Assembly (NCBI RefSeq): GCF_008312835.1
Contig: NZ_VSKS01000010.1
Location: 186,001 to 250,000, forward strand
Length of the DNA stretch: 64,000 nt
Direction of reading: 5' to 3'
Source of the DNA: Streptomyces marokkonensis
GTDB taxonomy: Bacteria; Actinomycetota; Actinomycetes; Streptomycetales; Streptomycetaceae
Below, piece by piece: positions 15,470 to 23,718 of the stretch. Numbering within the stretch: the first letter of the stretch is position 1; each line of letters opens with the position of its first letter. The position numbers and the translations under genes are program-made. The notes under the pieces are model-generated. The model was not told where the DNA came from. It searched no databases and saw nothing but the letters and a program-made list of their open reading frames with translations.

Positions 15470-17254
15470 TCACGGCGCGGCGGCGTCCTCGCCCCGCGGT
15501 CCGTACGCCGTCATGAAGCGGTCGCGGAACTTGTCCATGCCCCAGCGCGGAGCGTCCGGAGCCGGCTTCAGACCGTCGGTCCAGCCCCAGCCGGCCACCC
15601 GGTCCAGCACCTTGGGATCCTTGGCCACGATGGTGACCGGCACGTCCTTGCCGGTGTCCCCCGCGGTGACGGTGGGCACCGGCTGGTGATCGCCGAGGAA
15701 GACCAGGACCGTGTCCTCGTCGCCGTACCGCTGGACCCACTCGGTGAGGCTGCGCAGTGAGTACTCGATCGCGCGCCGGTACTCGGTGCGCACCCTGTCC
15801 GGGTCCTTCCAGACCTCCTTGGGATCCGTGCCCTCCTTCTTGATCCCGTGGAACACCGAGCCGTCACCGAGATCGTCCCAGTCGATCATCCGCGCGATCG
15901 GGGACCAGGGATTGTGGCTCGAGGCGAGGATGATCTCCGCCATGATCGGCTCGCGGTCCTTCCTGCCGTGTTCCAGGCGTTCGAAGGCCTCGAGACTGAA
16001 CTGGTCGGGCACGGGGGTCCAGCTGAAGTACGGCCCGCGGTAGCCGAGGTGCTCCGAGTCGTAGATGTGGTCCAGGCCGAAGAACTCGCCCTCCGGCCAG
16101 GCCCGCCGCACCCCGGGCACGATCCCGACGGTGCGCCAGTCACCCGTCTTGCGGAAGTAGTTGGTGAGGGTCATGCGGTCACTGGTGGTCAGAGAGCGAT
16201 AGCGCTGCTGGTTCTTGATCCACAGTCCGGACAGGAAGGTCGAGTGGGCGAGCCAGCTGCCGGCGCCCGTCACCGGGGAGGTCAGCCAGCCGCTGCGGGA
16301 GGCGAAACCGGCGTCCTCGAGCCTCCTGGTGCCGTCCCTCAGCGCCGCGTCGACCGGCTCCGCCATCGCCGGGTCGTCGATCGCCACCCGGCCGTAGCTC
16401 TCGATGAACGTGAACAGCACGTCCTTGCCGCGCAGCCCGGTGAGCAGTTGGTCCGGCGGCGTCTTCGCGAAGGCGTCGACGGCGGCCTGCTTCTCGAAGA
16501 CCCGCGCGTCGCGCAGCCCCGCCCGCACCTGCTCCACCCGGTTGCCCAGCATGTCCGCGTTGCTCCGGGCGGCGACCGGCACGCCGGAGTTCTGCACTCC
16601 CAGCGTGACGCAGGTGATCCACACGACGCCCAGGACCAGCGTCGTACGGGTGGCGACGGGACGGTGGCGGACCATCAGGCCGGTCAGCCGGACCGTCGCC
16701 AGCGTCATGAGCACCAGCACGGCCAGGAACAGCACGATCACGCCGATCACGGCGAGCACCTGCCCGCCCCGACCGAACGACTCCCGGACGAAGTCGGCCG
16801 CGTCGTCGAGCAGGATCCAGTCGAGCACCAGGTCGAAGGGCCGGGCCAGCACCTGGTAGAAGCCCATGTCCACGACCTTCAGGACGGTGAGCAGACCGAG
16901 GAGCACCCCCGCGACGACCGCCGTGATCCGCCGGAACCTCGGCGGCAGCGCCAGCAGCAGCGCCGCGAGGAGGATCCCCTCGGCGGGCAGCCGGAGGAAC
17001 GCCACCGGTCCCACCCGCTCCACGCGGTTGGGCAGGAGAAGCGCGGCCAGCACCAGGGCCCCGGCGAGGACGGTGGTCCCGACGGTGACACCGCGCGCCG
17101 TACGGGGCCAGCGGCGGCGCCAGCCGAACCAGCCCGGCGGCGTGGCGTCCGGCGTGCTCCCGACGGCCTCCTCCGGCGCGGCCGGGTCGCCGTCCCGGTC
17201 CGCTCCGCCCTCGGTGGCGTCCGGCAGCCGGCGGGAGCGAATGAAGAGCGACAC
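15470..17254 (-). CDS. Membrane-bound sulfatase-like phosphotransferase
   Basis: 594 residues. About five N-terminal transmembrane helices (roughly 55-210) precede an extracytoplasmic alkaline-phosphatase/sulfatase fold. Metal-site segments: LFTFIESYGR near 268 (nucleophile region), HSTFLSGLW and the terminal FLGDHQPVP. Architecture resembles lipoteichoic-acid-synthase and phosphoethanolamine-transferase enzymes that modify the cell envelope. The exact nucleophile (Ser/Thr) is not obvious. GTG start 17254 is preceded by GGAAGG. Single-gene unit with a strong downstream terminator. Substrate unknown; wall polymer or lipid modification is an inference. Confidence 0.8.
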   Translation of the reverse strand: MSLFIRSRRLPDATEGGADRDGDPAAPEEAVGSTPDATPPGWFGWRRRWPRTARGVTVGTTVLAGALVLAALLLPNRVERVGPVAFLRLPAEGILLAALLLALPPRFRRITAVVAGVLLGLLTVLKVVDMGFYQVLARPFDLVLDWILLDDAADFVRESFGRGGQVLAVIGVIVLFLAVLVLMTLATVRLTGLMVRHRPVATRTTLVLGVVWITCVTLGVQNSGVPVAARSNADMLGNRVEQVRAGLRDARVFEKQAAVDAFAKTPPDQLLTGLRGKDVLFTFIESYGRVAIDDPAMAEPVDAALRDGTRRLEDAGFASRSGWLTSPVTGAGSWLAHSTFLSGLWIKNQQRYRSLTTSDRMTLTNYFRKTGDWRTVGIVPGVRRAWPEGEFFGLDHIYDSEHLGYRGPYFSWTPVPDQFSLEAFERLEHGRKDREPIMAEIILASSHNPWSPIARMIDWDDLGDGSVFHGIKKEGTDPKEVWKDPDRVRTEYRRAIEYSLRSLTEWVQRYGDEDTVLVFLGDHQPVPTVTAGDTGKDVPVTIVAKDPKVLDRVAGWGWTDGLKPAPDAPRWGMDKFRDRFMTAYGPRGEDAAAP

Positions 17255-17446
17255 CCGGAGGGTCCTTCCGTGCGGTACTGCGACGGCATGGCGAACGGCG
17301 CCCGGTGAGCGGGCCCGCCCCCACCAGTACGGACGCCCGCCGCCAGGGGTTCAAGCCGCGCCGTCCCTGTTTACCCCGCCCCCCCGGGACGCCCCGGGAC
17401 GCACCGGTACTCTTCCCGCGGCCTGTCGGGGGCAGGACCCGGTCGC

Positions 17447-17452
17447 TAGGCT
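17447..17452 (+). promoter_or_regulatory. -10 element before DUF397 gene
   Basis: TAGGCT closely matches the Streptomyces vegetative -10 (TAGRRT); predicted start about 17459, leaving a ~27-base leader with GGGAGGAG. The -35 is weak (TGTCGG near 17424). Confidence 0.45.
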
Positions 17453-17485
17453 GACCGCGGACGACGAATCGGGAGGAGCACGGAC

Positions 17486-17728
17486 GTGGCCGAGAGCACC
17501 ACCCAGCAGCGCCCGCTCAGGGGCTGGGACAAGCCGGACCTGGACCTCAGCAACGCACAGTGGCAGTCCAGCAGCCGGGGCCTGGGCGATGTCCAGATCG
17601 CCTTCGTGGAGGGTTTCATCGCCATGCGCAACAGTGGCCGCCCGGAGAGCCCTTCCCTGATCTTCACGCCCGCCGAGTGGGGCGCGTTCGTGTCGGGAGC
17701 GCGCGAAGGCGAGTTCGACCTGACGTGA
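17486..17728 (+). CDS. DUF397 domain protein
   Basis: 80 residues, the normal size of DUF397 proteins, which in Streptomyces are usually encoded beside XRE regulators of the BldB/WhiJ kind. Motifs: VQIAFVEGFIAMRNSG and the hallmark FTPAEWGAFVSGAREGEFDL at the C-terminus. The GTG start has GGGAGGAG eight bases upstream and a good -10. No XRE partner is adjacent here, so it is an orphan member. Molecular role unknown; in WhiJ-type systems the DUF397 partner antagonises the regulator. Confidence 0.85.
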   Translation: MAESTTQQRPLRGWDKPDLDLSNAQWQSSSRGLGDVQIAFVEGFIAMRNSGRPESPSLIFTPAEWGAFVSGAREGEFDLT

Positions 17729-17874
17729 GCGGGGCGGCCGTCGGGGGACGGCCGGCCGCGGCGACGTGTTCCCCGCGTTTTTCCGGACACGCGAGCTGAA
17801 GCGCCGTTGCCGCGCCGTGCCTGAGTCAGGCTGGCCCGGGGAAGGCGAAGGTCGTACTCCGGAGGCGAGGAACT

Positions 17875-18807
17875 ATGAGCACCCAGCCGGTCGTCGCGGC
17901 GGTGGACGGATCGGAAGACAGCCTGCGTGCCCTGGAGTGGGCCCTCGACGCCGCCCGCCGGCGCGAGGCCCCGCTGCGCGTGGTGCACGTGCGCCAGTAC
18001 GCCCCCTGGGCGCAGCCCGAGGTCCTGGCCGCCGGGCCGCCCGACCCCGGCGAGGACCCGGTTCTCGACCAGGTCCGCGGCCACCTGGCGAAGGAGGCCG
18101 CGCTCCCCGCCGTGGAGTACGTCGCGCTGGAGGGCGCGCCGGGCGCGTTGCTGCCGGAGGCGGGGGCGACGGCACGGCTGCTGGTGCTGGGTTCCCGCGG
18201 GCGCGGCGGGTTCGCCAGTCTGCTGCTCGGTTCCAATTCACTGTCGGCGGCACGCGACGCGGAGTGTCCCGTCGTGGTGGTGCCCCGGCCCCGTGGCGAG
18301 GACGGCGGGGGCGCGCCGTCCGGGTCCGGCCGGCCCGTGGTGGTCGGCCTGCACGCCGACAGTCCCGACGAGGCGACCCTCGCCTTCGCCTTCGCCGAGG
18401 CCGCCCTGCGCGGTGTCCGGCTCCGGATCGTCGCCGCGTATCCGTGGCCGCTGCAGACCTGGATGCTGCCGGGGGAGATGCCGCCGCCGGAGATCGACCA
18501 GGACGCCGTCGAGCACGAGACGCGCACCCTCGCCGAGGGCTTCCTGGCCGCGCACCGGGAACGGCACCCCCAGGTCACCGCCGAGACCGACGTGCTGCCG
18601 GGCGATGCCGCCGGTCACCTGGTCGAGGCGTCGCAGGACGCGGAGTTGGTCGTCGTGGGGCGCCATCGCCGTCGCCTGCTGGCGCCCGCGCGGATGATGG
18701 GTTCGGTCACCCAGGCGGTACTGCTCCACGCGGCGAGCCCCGTGGTGGTCGTGCCACCGAACCCGGCGGAGGATGCGGAGCCGCGCGCGGTCACACCGGA
18801 GCGCTAA
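17875..18807 (+). CDS. Tandem-domain universal stress protein
   Basis: 310 residues with two UspA domains (about 5-140 and 155-300). Each ends in an ATP-binding motif of the G-2x-G-9x-G(S/N) kind: GSRGRGGFASLLLGSNS and GRHRRRLLAPARMMGSVT. The Streptomyces tandem Usp proteins bind ATP and accumulate under hypoxia, dormancy or stress. ATG 17875 with GGAGGCGAG upstream. The TAA overlaps the possible upstream start of the CGNR gene. A second tandem Usp is encoded at 62365. Confidence 0.9.
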   Translation: MSTQPVVAAVDGSEDSLRALEWALDAARRREAPLRVVHVRQYAPWAQPEVLAAGPPDPGEDPVLDQVRGHLAKEAALPAVEYVALEGAPGALLPEAGATARLLVLGSRGRGGFASLLLGSNSLSAARDAECPVVVVPRPRGEDGGGAPSGSGRPVVVGLHADSPDEATLAFAFAEAALRGVRLRIVAAYPWPLQTWMLPGEMPPPEIDQDAVEHETRTLAEGFLAAHRERHPQVTAETDVLPGDAAGHLVEASQDAELVVVGRHRRRLLAPARMMGSVTQAVLLHAASPVVVVPPNPAEDAEPRAVTPER

Positions 18808-18836
18808 TGGGTGTCGCCCCCCTTATCATTAACCGC

Positions 18837-19457
18837 ATGCGGGACTCGATCACCAGGGACGCCCGGCTCGCGCTGGACCTCGCCCTCACCGTCCGCCACG
18901 ACGGCGACGGCGGAGTCACCGACGATCTGACCGAGCCCTCTGCCCTCACCGCCTGGGTGCGCGCCCGCCCGGACGCCTTCCCCCGTCCGGAGCACTTCGT
19001 CGCCGGGATCACCCACCTCACCGCCGTCCGCGACCTCCGTACCGCCCTGCGCACCCTGTTCGCGCACGCCGTACGCCCCGCCCGGCCGAGCCCCGCGGAC
19101 GCGGCCCGCCTCCTGCCCGTGACCGAGGCGCTGCGGCGGCTGAACGAGGCCGCCGCCCGCACCCCCACCGTCCCGGTCCTCGACTGGGCCGAGGGCGACG
19201 GCCCCGTCGAACGGCGGCGGCCCGTTCCGGACTGCGGACACGATCCGGCCGCCACGCTCGCACAGGCCGCCATCGGCTTCCTCGCGGGCCCCGACCGGGA
19301 GCGGCTGCGGGCCTGCCACGCCCCGCGCTGTGTCCGCTACTTCCTGAAGGAACACCCGCGCCAGGAGTGGTGCAGGCCGTCCTGCGGAAACCGCGCCCGG
19401 GTGGCCCGCCACCACGAGCGGCACCGGCGGGCCGGGCAGGGGGTGCCCGGCACATGA
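18837..19457 (+). CDS. CGNR zinc-finger (ABATE-domain) regulator
   Basis: 206 residues. The N-terminal ABATE-like domain begins ARLALDLALTVRHDGDGG; the C-terminus has the treble-clef CGNR finger: CHAPRCVRYFLKEHPRQEWC and SCGNRARVARHHERHR. Proposed stress-induced DNA-binding regulators in actinobacteria. ATG 18837 is preferred because TATCAT lies seven bases before it, the spacing of a leaderless Streptomyces transcript; ATG 18807 (ten codons earlier, overlapping the Usp stop as TAATG) is the alternative and would imply coupling. Confidence 0.8.
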   Translation: MRDSITRDARLALDLALTVRHDGDGGVTDDLTEPSALTAWVRARPDAFPRPEHFVAGITHLTAVRDLRTALRTLFAHAVRPARPSPADAARLLPVTEALRRLNEAAARTPTVPVLDWAEGDGPVERRRPVPDCGHDPAATLAQAAIGFLAGPDRERLRACHAPRCVRYFLKEHPRQEWCRPSCGNRARVARHHERHRRAGQGVPGT

Positions 19458-19552
19458 GCCGCGTCGCCGCGGGGCGTGTGCCGGACTTCCCCTGGCCCCG
19501 GCGGCCGTCGCCCGAGCGCCCGAACGCCGGTCCGGGCACGTACCATGGCCGC

Positions 19553-20050
19553 ATGTCGTTCCTCCGCCGCCGCAGTGCCACCCCCGCCGGGCCCGACTTC
19601 GACGTACTGGCCATGGACCCGGGCGACTGGCCCGGCAACCTGGGTGCCGGGCTGCTGCCCGCCCCCGACGGAAGCTGCCAGGGCGTGTTCCTGCGGTACG
19701 ACCTGTTCGGCGGCCGCGGCCCGGCGATGATCATCGGCAATCTGCCCGAGGGCTCCCCGGCCCGGGACGTCCCCGAGGGCGAGGTCCCCTTCGAGGTCGG
19801 ACAACTGCTGCTGGCGCTGGAGAACGACGAGGAGGTGACCGTCGTCGGCACCGAGGACGTGCCGGTGATGCAGGGCGACAACCTGCTGATCGTGCGCCGC
19901 GTCAAGCTCTCCGAGAGCCGGATCTCCTGTGTGCAGTTCGACCGCAGCGACAACGTCCTGGTGACCATCGCCGCCTGGGACCGCCCCATCACCGACGACC
20001 TGTACACCCTCCTCAAGCCGCTGCCCGCGGAACTGTTCCAGCAGGGCTGA
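19553..20050 (+). CDS. Conserved hypothetical protein
   Basis: 165 residues, soluble, acidic. The sequence opens MSFLRRRSATPAGPDFDVLA and continues with a compact alpha/beta pattern (GVFLRYDLFGGRGPAMIIGN, QLLLALENDEEVTVVG). No catalytic motif recognised and no family name assigned. The ATG at 19553 follows TACCAT by six bases, a strong leaderless-promoter arrangement, with no ribosome site. Convergent with the amidase gene through a shared hairpin. Confidence 0.75.
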   Translation: MSFLRRRSATPAGPDFDVLAMDPGDWPGNLGAGLLPAPDGSCQGVFLRYDLFGGRGPAMIIGNLPEGSPARDVPEGEVPFEVGQLLLALENDEEVTVVGTEDVPVMQGDNLLIVRRVKLSESRISCVQFDRSDNVLVTIAAWDRPITDDLYTLLKPLPAELFQQG

Positions 20051-20087
20051 CACGGGGGCCGGATCCCGTGGGAACCCGGCCCCCGTG
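20051..20087. terminator. Bidirectional terminator hairpin
   Basis: 12-base perfect arms 20051-20062 and 20076-20087, 13-base loop, placed exactly between the convergent stops at 20050 and 20105. Confidence 0.7.
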
Positions 20088-20104
20088 CCGCGCCGTCCGT
20101 GCCG

Positions 20105-22105
20105 CTAGGAGGACTTCACCGTCACGTCGGCCGCGCGCACGAAGCCGACCCGGTGGCCGAACTGGATCTCGTAGTACAGGTCCTTGCCCCGTACCACCCG
20201 GTGCGAGGCCTCGTCGAAGGTCACCGCGTAGTAGTACTCGCCGGGCACCTTGCCGCCGGTGACGTACTTCTGGCCCTTGAGCATCGTGTACGGCAGCGGC
20301 GACACCGCCTGCGCCGGCACGCCCTCCGGGTAGGCCTCCTTTTCGGGGTACGCCCTGCCGTACACCGGCACGGAGTCGAGACCCTTCCGCGGGGTCACGA
20401 CCTCGCCCTTCGCGGGCACCGCGGCCGGGTTCTTCCCCGGGTTCCTGAACCAGGCCTTCTGGCCGAGGTACCAGATGGCCGTCCAGTCGCCCCAGCGGTC
20501 GGCGACCGCGTACTGCTGGCCCGTGGAGACCCGCGAGGACAGATCGTTCACCCCCGTGGTGGGGGCCCGGCCGAGCCCGACGTCCCGGATCAGCGGGGAG
20601 CTCTCGTCGTGGTCGGAGTACAGCCGCACGGCGCTGGACCCGTGCGTCGCGCAGGGCTCGCCCGCGCTCTCGCAGCCGGTGAAGACCGGACGGTTGGCGG
20701 CGTAGTCGGGCCGGATCGTCACCACGCCGGAGTGCCTGCCCGCCGTCGCCTCCAGGGGGCGGCCGAGGAGTTCGAAGTAGTGCCGCCAGTCCCAGTACGG
20801 TCCGGGGTCGGTGTGCATCCCGGGAACGGTCGCCGAGGTCGGCCCGGGCACGGTGTCGTGGCCGAGGATGTGCTGCCGGTCCAGCGGAATGCCGTACTTC
20901 CCGGCGAGGTACTTCACCAGCCGGGCCGAGGACCGGTACATTGCCTCGGTGTACCAGGCGTCGGGCTCCGCCAGGAAGCCCTCGTGCTCCAGGCCGATCG
21001 ACCCCGCGTTGACGTACCAGTTGCCCGCGTGCCAGGCCACGTCCTTCGCCTTCACGTGCTGGGCGATGTGGCCGTCCGTGGAGCGCAGGCTGTACTGCCA
21101 GGACACATAGGTGGGGTCCTGCACCATGTCGAGGACGCCCTCCCAGGCGCCCTCCGTGTCATGGACGACGATGTACCGGATCGGCTGCGAGGCGGGGCGG
21201 TTCCCCAGGTCGTGGTTGCCGTAGTCGCCGTCCCCGAACTCCTCGTACGGAGCGGGGATCCACTCGCACGACACCGTCCTCGGGCACTCGGTCCCGGCGG
21301 CGGAGGCGGTGCGCAGTCCGGCGCGGGCCAGAGCGGAGGTGTCCGGCGCGAGCCCGGGGCGGGCGGCCAGGGCGACCCGCTGTCCCGCGTCCGTGACCCG
21401 CTGCTCGCCGGCCCGGATCACCTCGTACACGTCGTTCGCGTACGCCGCCGCCGAGGCCCTGTCGTCGGCGCCGGAGAAGAGCGCCACCGCCGCGTACCAG
21501 TCCGCGGGGTCCTCGCTGGAGGGCTCGCCCAGCCGTCGCTGCGCCTCGGCCAGCAGCGCGGCGCCGCCCGCCACGTTCGCTGCCGGGTCCGCGCGCAGTT
21601 GTCCGGGGCTCAGTCCGGTCAGTCGTGCCGCCCTGGGCAGCGTCGTGAGCCGGTCCGGGAGCTCGTCGGTGCGCGGGGCCCGCGACTCGGGGCGCAGTGG
21701 TGGGCGGGCGTCGTCGCCGCGGGGGTCCTCGGTGCCCTCGCCGTGGTGCTCGGCCGCGGCGAGCGCGGCGCGGGCGTCCGTGAGGTGCATCGGCCCGTAG
21801 CCACCGGTCACACTCGGGGCCCCGCCGTGCGCGTCCCAGCGGGACTGCAGGTAGGAGACGCCCATCAGCACGCTCCGCGGCACGTCGTACTCGGCGGACG
21901 CGGCGGCGAACGCTTCTTGCAAGTGGGCGGTGGGCGGCGGGGCCGGGGTGGGTGCCGCGCCCAGCAGGGGCAGCGTCAGGGCGGCCGCGGCGAGGGCGCG
22001 CAGGGCGATGGGGGTCCCCCCGCTCGAGCGAAGCCGAGAGTGGGGGAGGGTGGCGCGTCGTGACGGCCCGGCCGTGGGGCCGGGGTCGGTGGCGGGTGGT
22101 CGCAA
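20105..22105 (-). CDS. Secreted N-acetylmuramoyl-L-alanine amidase (amidase_2)
   Basis: 666 residues. After a basic N-terminus, a signal sequence (ALRALAAAALTLPLLGAAPT) leads into an N-terminal helical lytic-type region (~55-240), an amidase_2/PGRP domain (~285-450) with zinc ligands in YIVVHDTEG, GLEHEGF and LGHDTVPGP, then C-terminal SH3-like segments. It would cleave the MurNAc-L-Ala bond of peptidoglycan outside the cell. The start is read as TTG 22105 because a perfect AGGAGG sits five bases upstream; an in-frame ATG at 22132 lacks a site. A dispersed Streptomyces repeat is embedded between start and signal peptide. Confidence 0.85.
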   Translation of the reverse strand: MRPPATDPGPTAGPSRRATLPHSRLRSSGGTPIALRALAAAALTLPLLGAAPTPAPPPTAHLQEAFAAASAEYDVPRSVLMGVSYLQSRWDAHGGAPSVTGGYGPMHLTDARAALAAAEHHGEGTEDPRGDDARPPLRPESRAPRTDELPDRLTTLPRAARLTGLSPGQLRADPAANVAGGAALLAEAQRRLGEPSSEDPADWYAAVALFSGADDRASAAAYANDVYEVIRAGEQRVTDAGQRVALAARPGLAPDTSALARAGLRTASAAGTECPRTVSCEWIPAPYEEFGDGDYGNHDLGNRPASQPIRYIVVHDTEGAWEGVLDMVQDPTYVSWQYSLRSTDGHIAQHVKAKDVAWHAGNWYVNAGSIGLEHEGFLAEPDAWYTEAMYRSSARLVKYLAGKYGIPLDRQHILGHDTVPGPTSATVPGMHTDPGPYWDWRHYFELLGRPLEATAGRHSGVVTIRPDYAANRPVFTGCESAGEPCATHGSSAVRLYSDHDESSPLIRDVGLGRAPTTGVNDLSSRVSTGQQYAVADRWGDWTAIWYLGQKAWFRNPGKNPAAVPAKGEVVTPRKGLDSVPVYGRAYPEKEAYPEGVPAQAVSPLPYTMLKGQKYVTGGKVPGEYYYAVTFDEASHRVVRGKDLYYEIQFGHRVGFVRAADVTVKSS
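22007..22050. repeat. Dispersed Streptomyces intergenic repeat inside a coding region
   Basis: Contains CTCGAGCGAAGCCGAGAG flanked by C/G runs. The complementary CTCTCGGCTTCGCTCGAG block with its GGGGGGACCCCC flank is recalled as a common dispersed element near Streptomyces genes. Here it is translated in frame as PHSRLRSSGGTP just before the amidase signal peptide. Confidence 0.6.
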
Positions 22106-22164
22106 TGCAGCCTCCTGGGACGGACGGGGCACGATGCGCCGTGCGGAGCCGAGCGGTGCGTGTA

Positions 22165-22193
22165 GTGGTACCGGTCAGCCGATCATCCGTCAA
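22165..22193 (-). promoter_or_regulatory. Predicted promoter of amidase gene
   Basis: TTGACG (22193-22188), 17-base spacer, TACCAC (22170-22165) on the minus strand; predicted start near 22158, about 50 bases before the AGGAGG/TTG start. The rest of 22106-22356 shows nothing else recognisable. Confidence 0.45.
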
Positions 22194-22356
22194 TCATGCC
22201 CAGGGAGGCGTGAATTCCCTTGTCAGTCGGGGTGTGCGGTTGTTTCGTGGCGGGTTGTGGCGGGGCCTGCGGTGCGTCAGTGGTGTACGCCAATAGTTCG
22301 TGGGTGGTGCGTCCCGGCTGCCCGCGTGGCGGCCCACTGCGGGCAGTCGTCCGGTG

Positions 22357-23484
22357 TCAGCGTGTGCCGACCGCCGCCCGTACGGCCCGGCGGGCCAGTT
22401 GGCAGTCGTCGTGCAGGCGGCGCAGGATCAGGCGCTGTTCTTCGCCGGACGGCGTCGCACCCGGGTGGGCCGCCGGTGCGGTCTCCTGCATCGAGCGCTG
22501 CACGGCCGTCTCGTAGGTACGGATCTCCCGGGTCAGCACCAGCATCAGATTCACCAGGAAGGCGTCCCGTGCGGCGGGACCCGCCGCCTGGGCGATCTGG
22601 CTGATCTGGCGCCGGGCCGCCGGCGCGTCCCCGAGCACCGACCACAGCGTCGCCAGGTCGTAGCCCGGCAGGTACCAGCCCGCGTGCTCCCAGTCCACCA
22701 GCACCGGACCGGCCGGTGAGATCAGGATGTTCGAGAGCAGGGCGTCGCCGTGGCAGAACTGGCCCATGCCCTGCCGCCCGGTCGCCAGCGCGATGCCGTG
22801 CAGCAGCTTCTGCAGGTCGCCGAGGTCCCGGTCGGTGAGCAGCCCCAGCTCGTGGAACCGGGAGATGCGCGCCGCGTAGTCCAGGGGCGCGCCGAACGTC
22901 CCGGCCGGCGGCCGCCAGGAGTTCAGCCGGCAGATCGCTCCGAGCGCCGCCCTGATGTCCGCGCGCGGTGGCGCCTCGGCCGGGTGCCGCTGCAGCGCCG
23001 CCACCCGGCCGGGCAGCCGCTCGATCACCAGCGTGCAGTTGTCCGGATCCGCCGCGATCAGCCGGGGCGCCCGCACAGGCGGGCGGTGCCGGACGAACGA
23101 GCGGTATGCCCCTATCTCGTGACGGATTCGCTCACTCCACTCGGGGGAGTGGTCCAGTAAGCACTTGGCGACCGCGGTGGTCCGGCCGGTGGTGCCGACC
23201 AGAAGGACGGACCTGCCGGTGCGGCGCAGCACCTGCACCGGCGCGAACTCCGGGCAGATGCGGTGCACCGAGGCGAGCGCGGTGCGCAACTGGGCGCCCT
23301 GCGGGCCGGACAGGTCGAGCCTCCCGCTGAGCGGCTGGGTGCCCGGTCCCGCGGTGCGCCGTGCGCCGCCCGCACCGAACACGGGGGCCGCCGGTCGCGC
23401 GGGGGAGAGGTAGGGGCCGCTGTCCGACGGACGCGGACGCAGCGGCCGGGGCGGGGCGGACACGGAGGACGATGCTGCGTACAT
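22357..23484 (-). CDS. Aminoglycoside-phosphotransferase-like kinase
   Basis: 375 residues of the APH/choline-kinase fold. Catalytic loop [12 protein letters not shown] near 249-260 (Brenner motif HxDxxxxN) and the metal-binding VDWEHAGW near 268-275. The N-terminal ~50 residues are low-complexity. The family phosphorylates small hydroxyl substrates; resistance need not follow. It is transcribed divergently from nsdB, an arrangement I recall for the S. coelicolor locus. A weak ribosome site precedes ATG 23484. Confidence 0.82.
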   Translation of the reverse strand: MYAASSSVSAPPRPLRPRPSDSGPYLSPARPAAPVFGAGGARRTAGPGTQPLSGRLDLSGPQGAQLRTALASVHRICPEFAPVQVLRRTGRSVLLVGTTGRTTAVAKCLLDHSPEWSERIRHEIGAYRSFVRHRPPVRAPRLIAADPDNCTLVIERLPGRVAALQRHPAEAPPRADIRAALGAICRLNSWRPPAGTFGAPLDYAARISRFHELGLLTDRDLGDLQKLLHGIALATGRQGMGQFCHGDALLSNILISPAGPVLVDWEHAGWYLPGYDLATLWSVLGDAPAARRQISQIAQAAGPAARDAFLVNLMLVLTREIRTYETAVQRSMQETAPAAHPGATPSGEEQRLILRRLHDDCQLARRAVRAAVGTR

Positions 23485-23636
23485 GGGTGATACAGATCCC
23501 TTCGTGTGCCTGCGACGTCATCGCACCACCCGGCCCGGCCGCCCGGCGCACCCTGGGGGAATGTCCCTGCGGCGACGGGGTCGTGGTGGCGCGTTCCTAC
23601 TCGACACCCGTTGGCCCCTGGCACACCATCTGGCGC

Positions 23637-23656
23637 ACCCTGGCGAACCCTGGCGA
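23637..23656 (+). repeat. 10-bp tandem repeat upstream of nsdB
   Basis: ACCCTGGCGA is repeated exactly head to tail (23637-23646, 23647-23656). Further CCTGGCac and TCTGGCgc copies lie just upstream. It sits about 30 bases before a -10 like TACTGT (23684-23689) in the nsdB leader region, so it could be a regulator-binding array. Confidence 0.4.
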
Positions 23657-23718
23657 ATAGTCGCCCGGCAACCCCCACCGGGCTACTGTCAACTCAGCCG
23701 AGAACCTGGGGGCTTGAC

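Noticed and set aside
18807-18836. Longer CGNR start at ATG 18807
   Set aside because: No ribosome site and TATCAT seven bases before ATG 18837 favours a leaderless start there, although translational coupling cannot be excluded.
22357-23484. Aminoglycoside resistance gene
   Set aside because: Only the general kinase fold is visible; no specific APH subfamily signature, so a resistance label would be unsupported.
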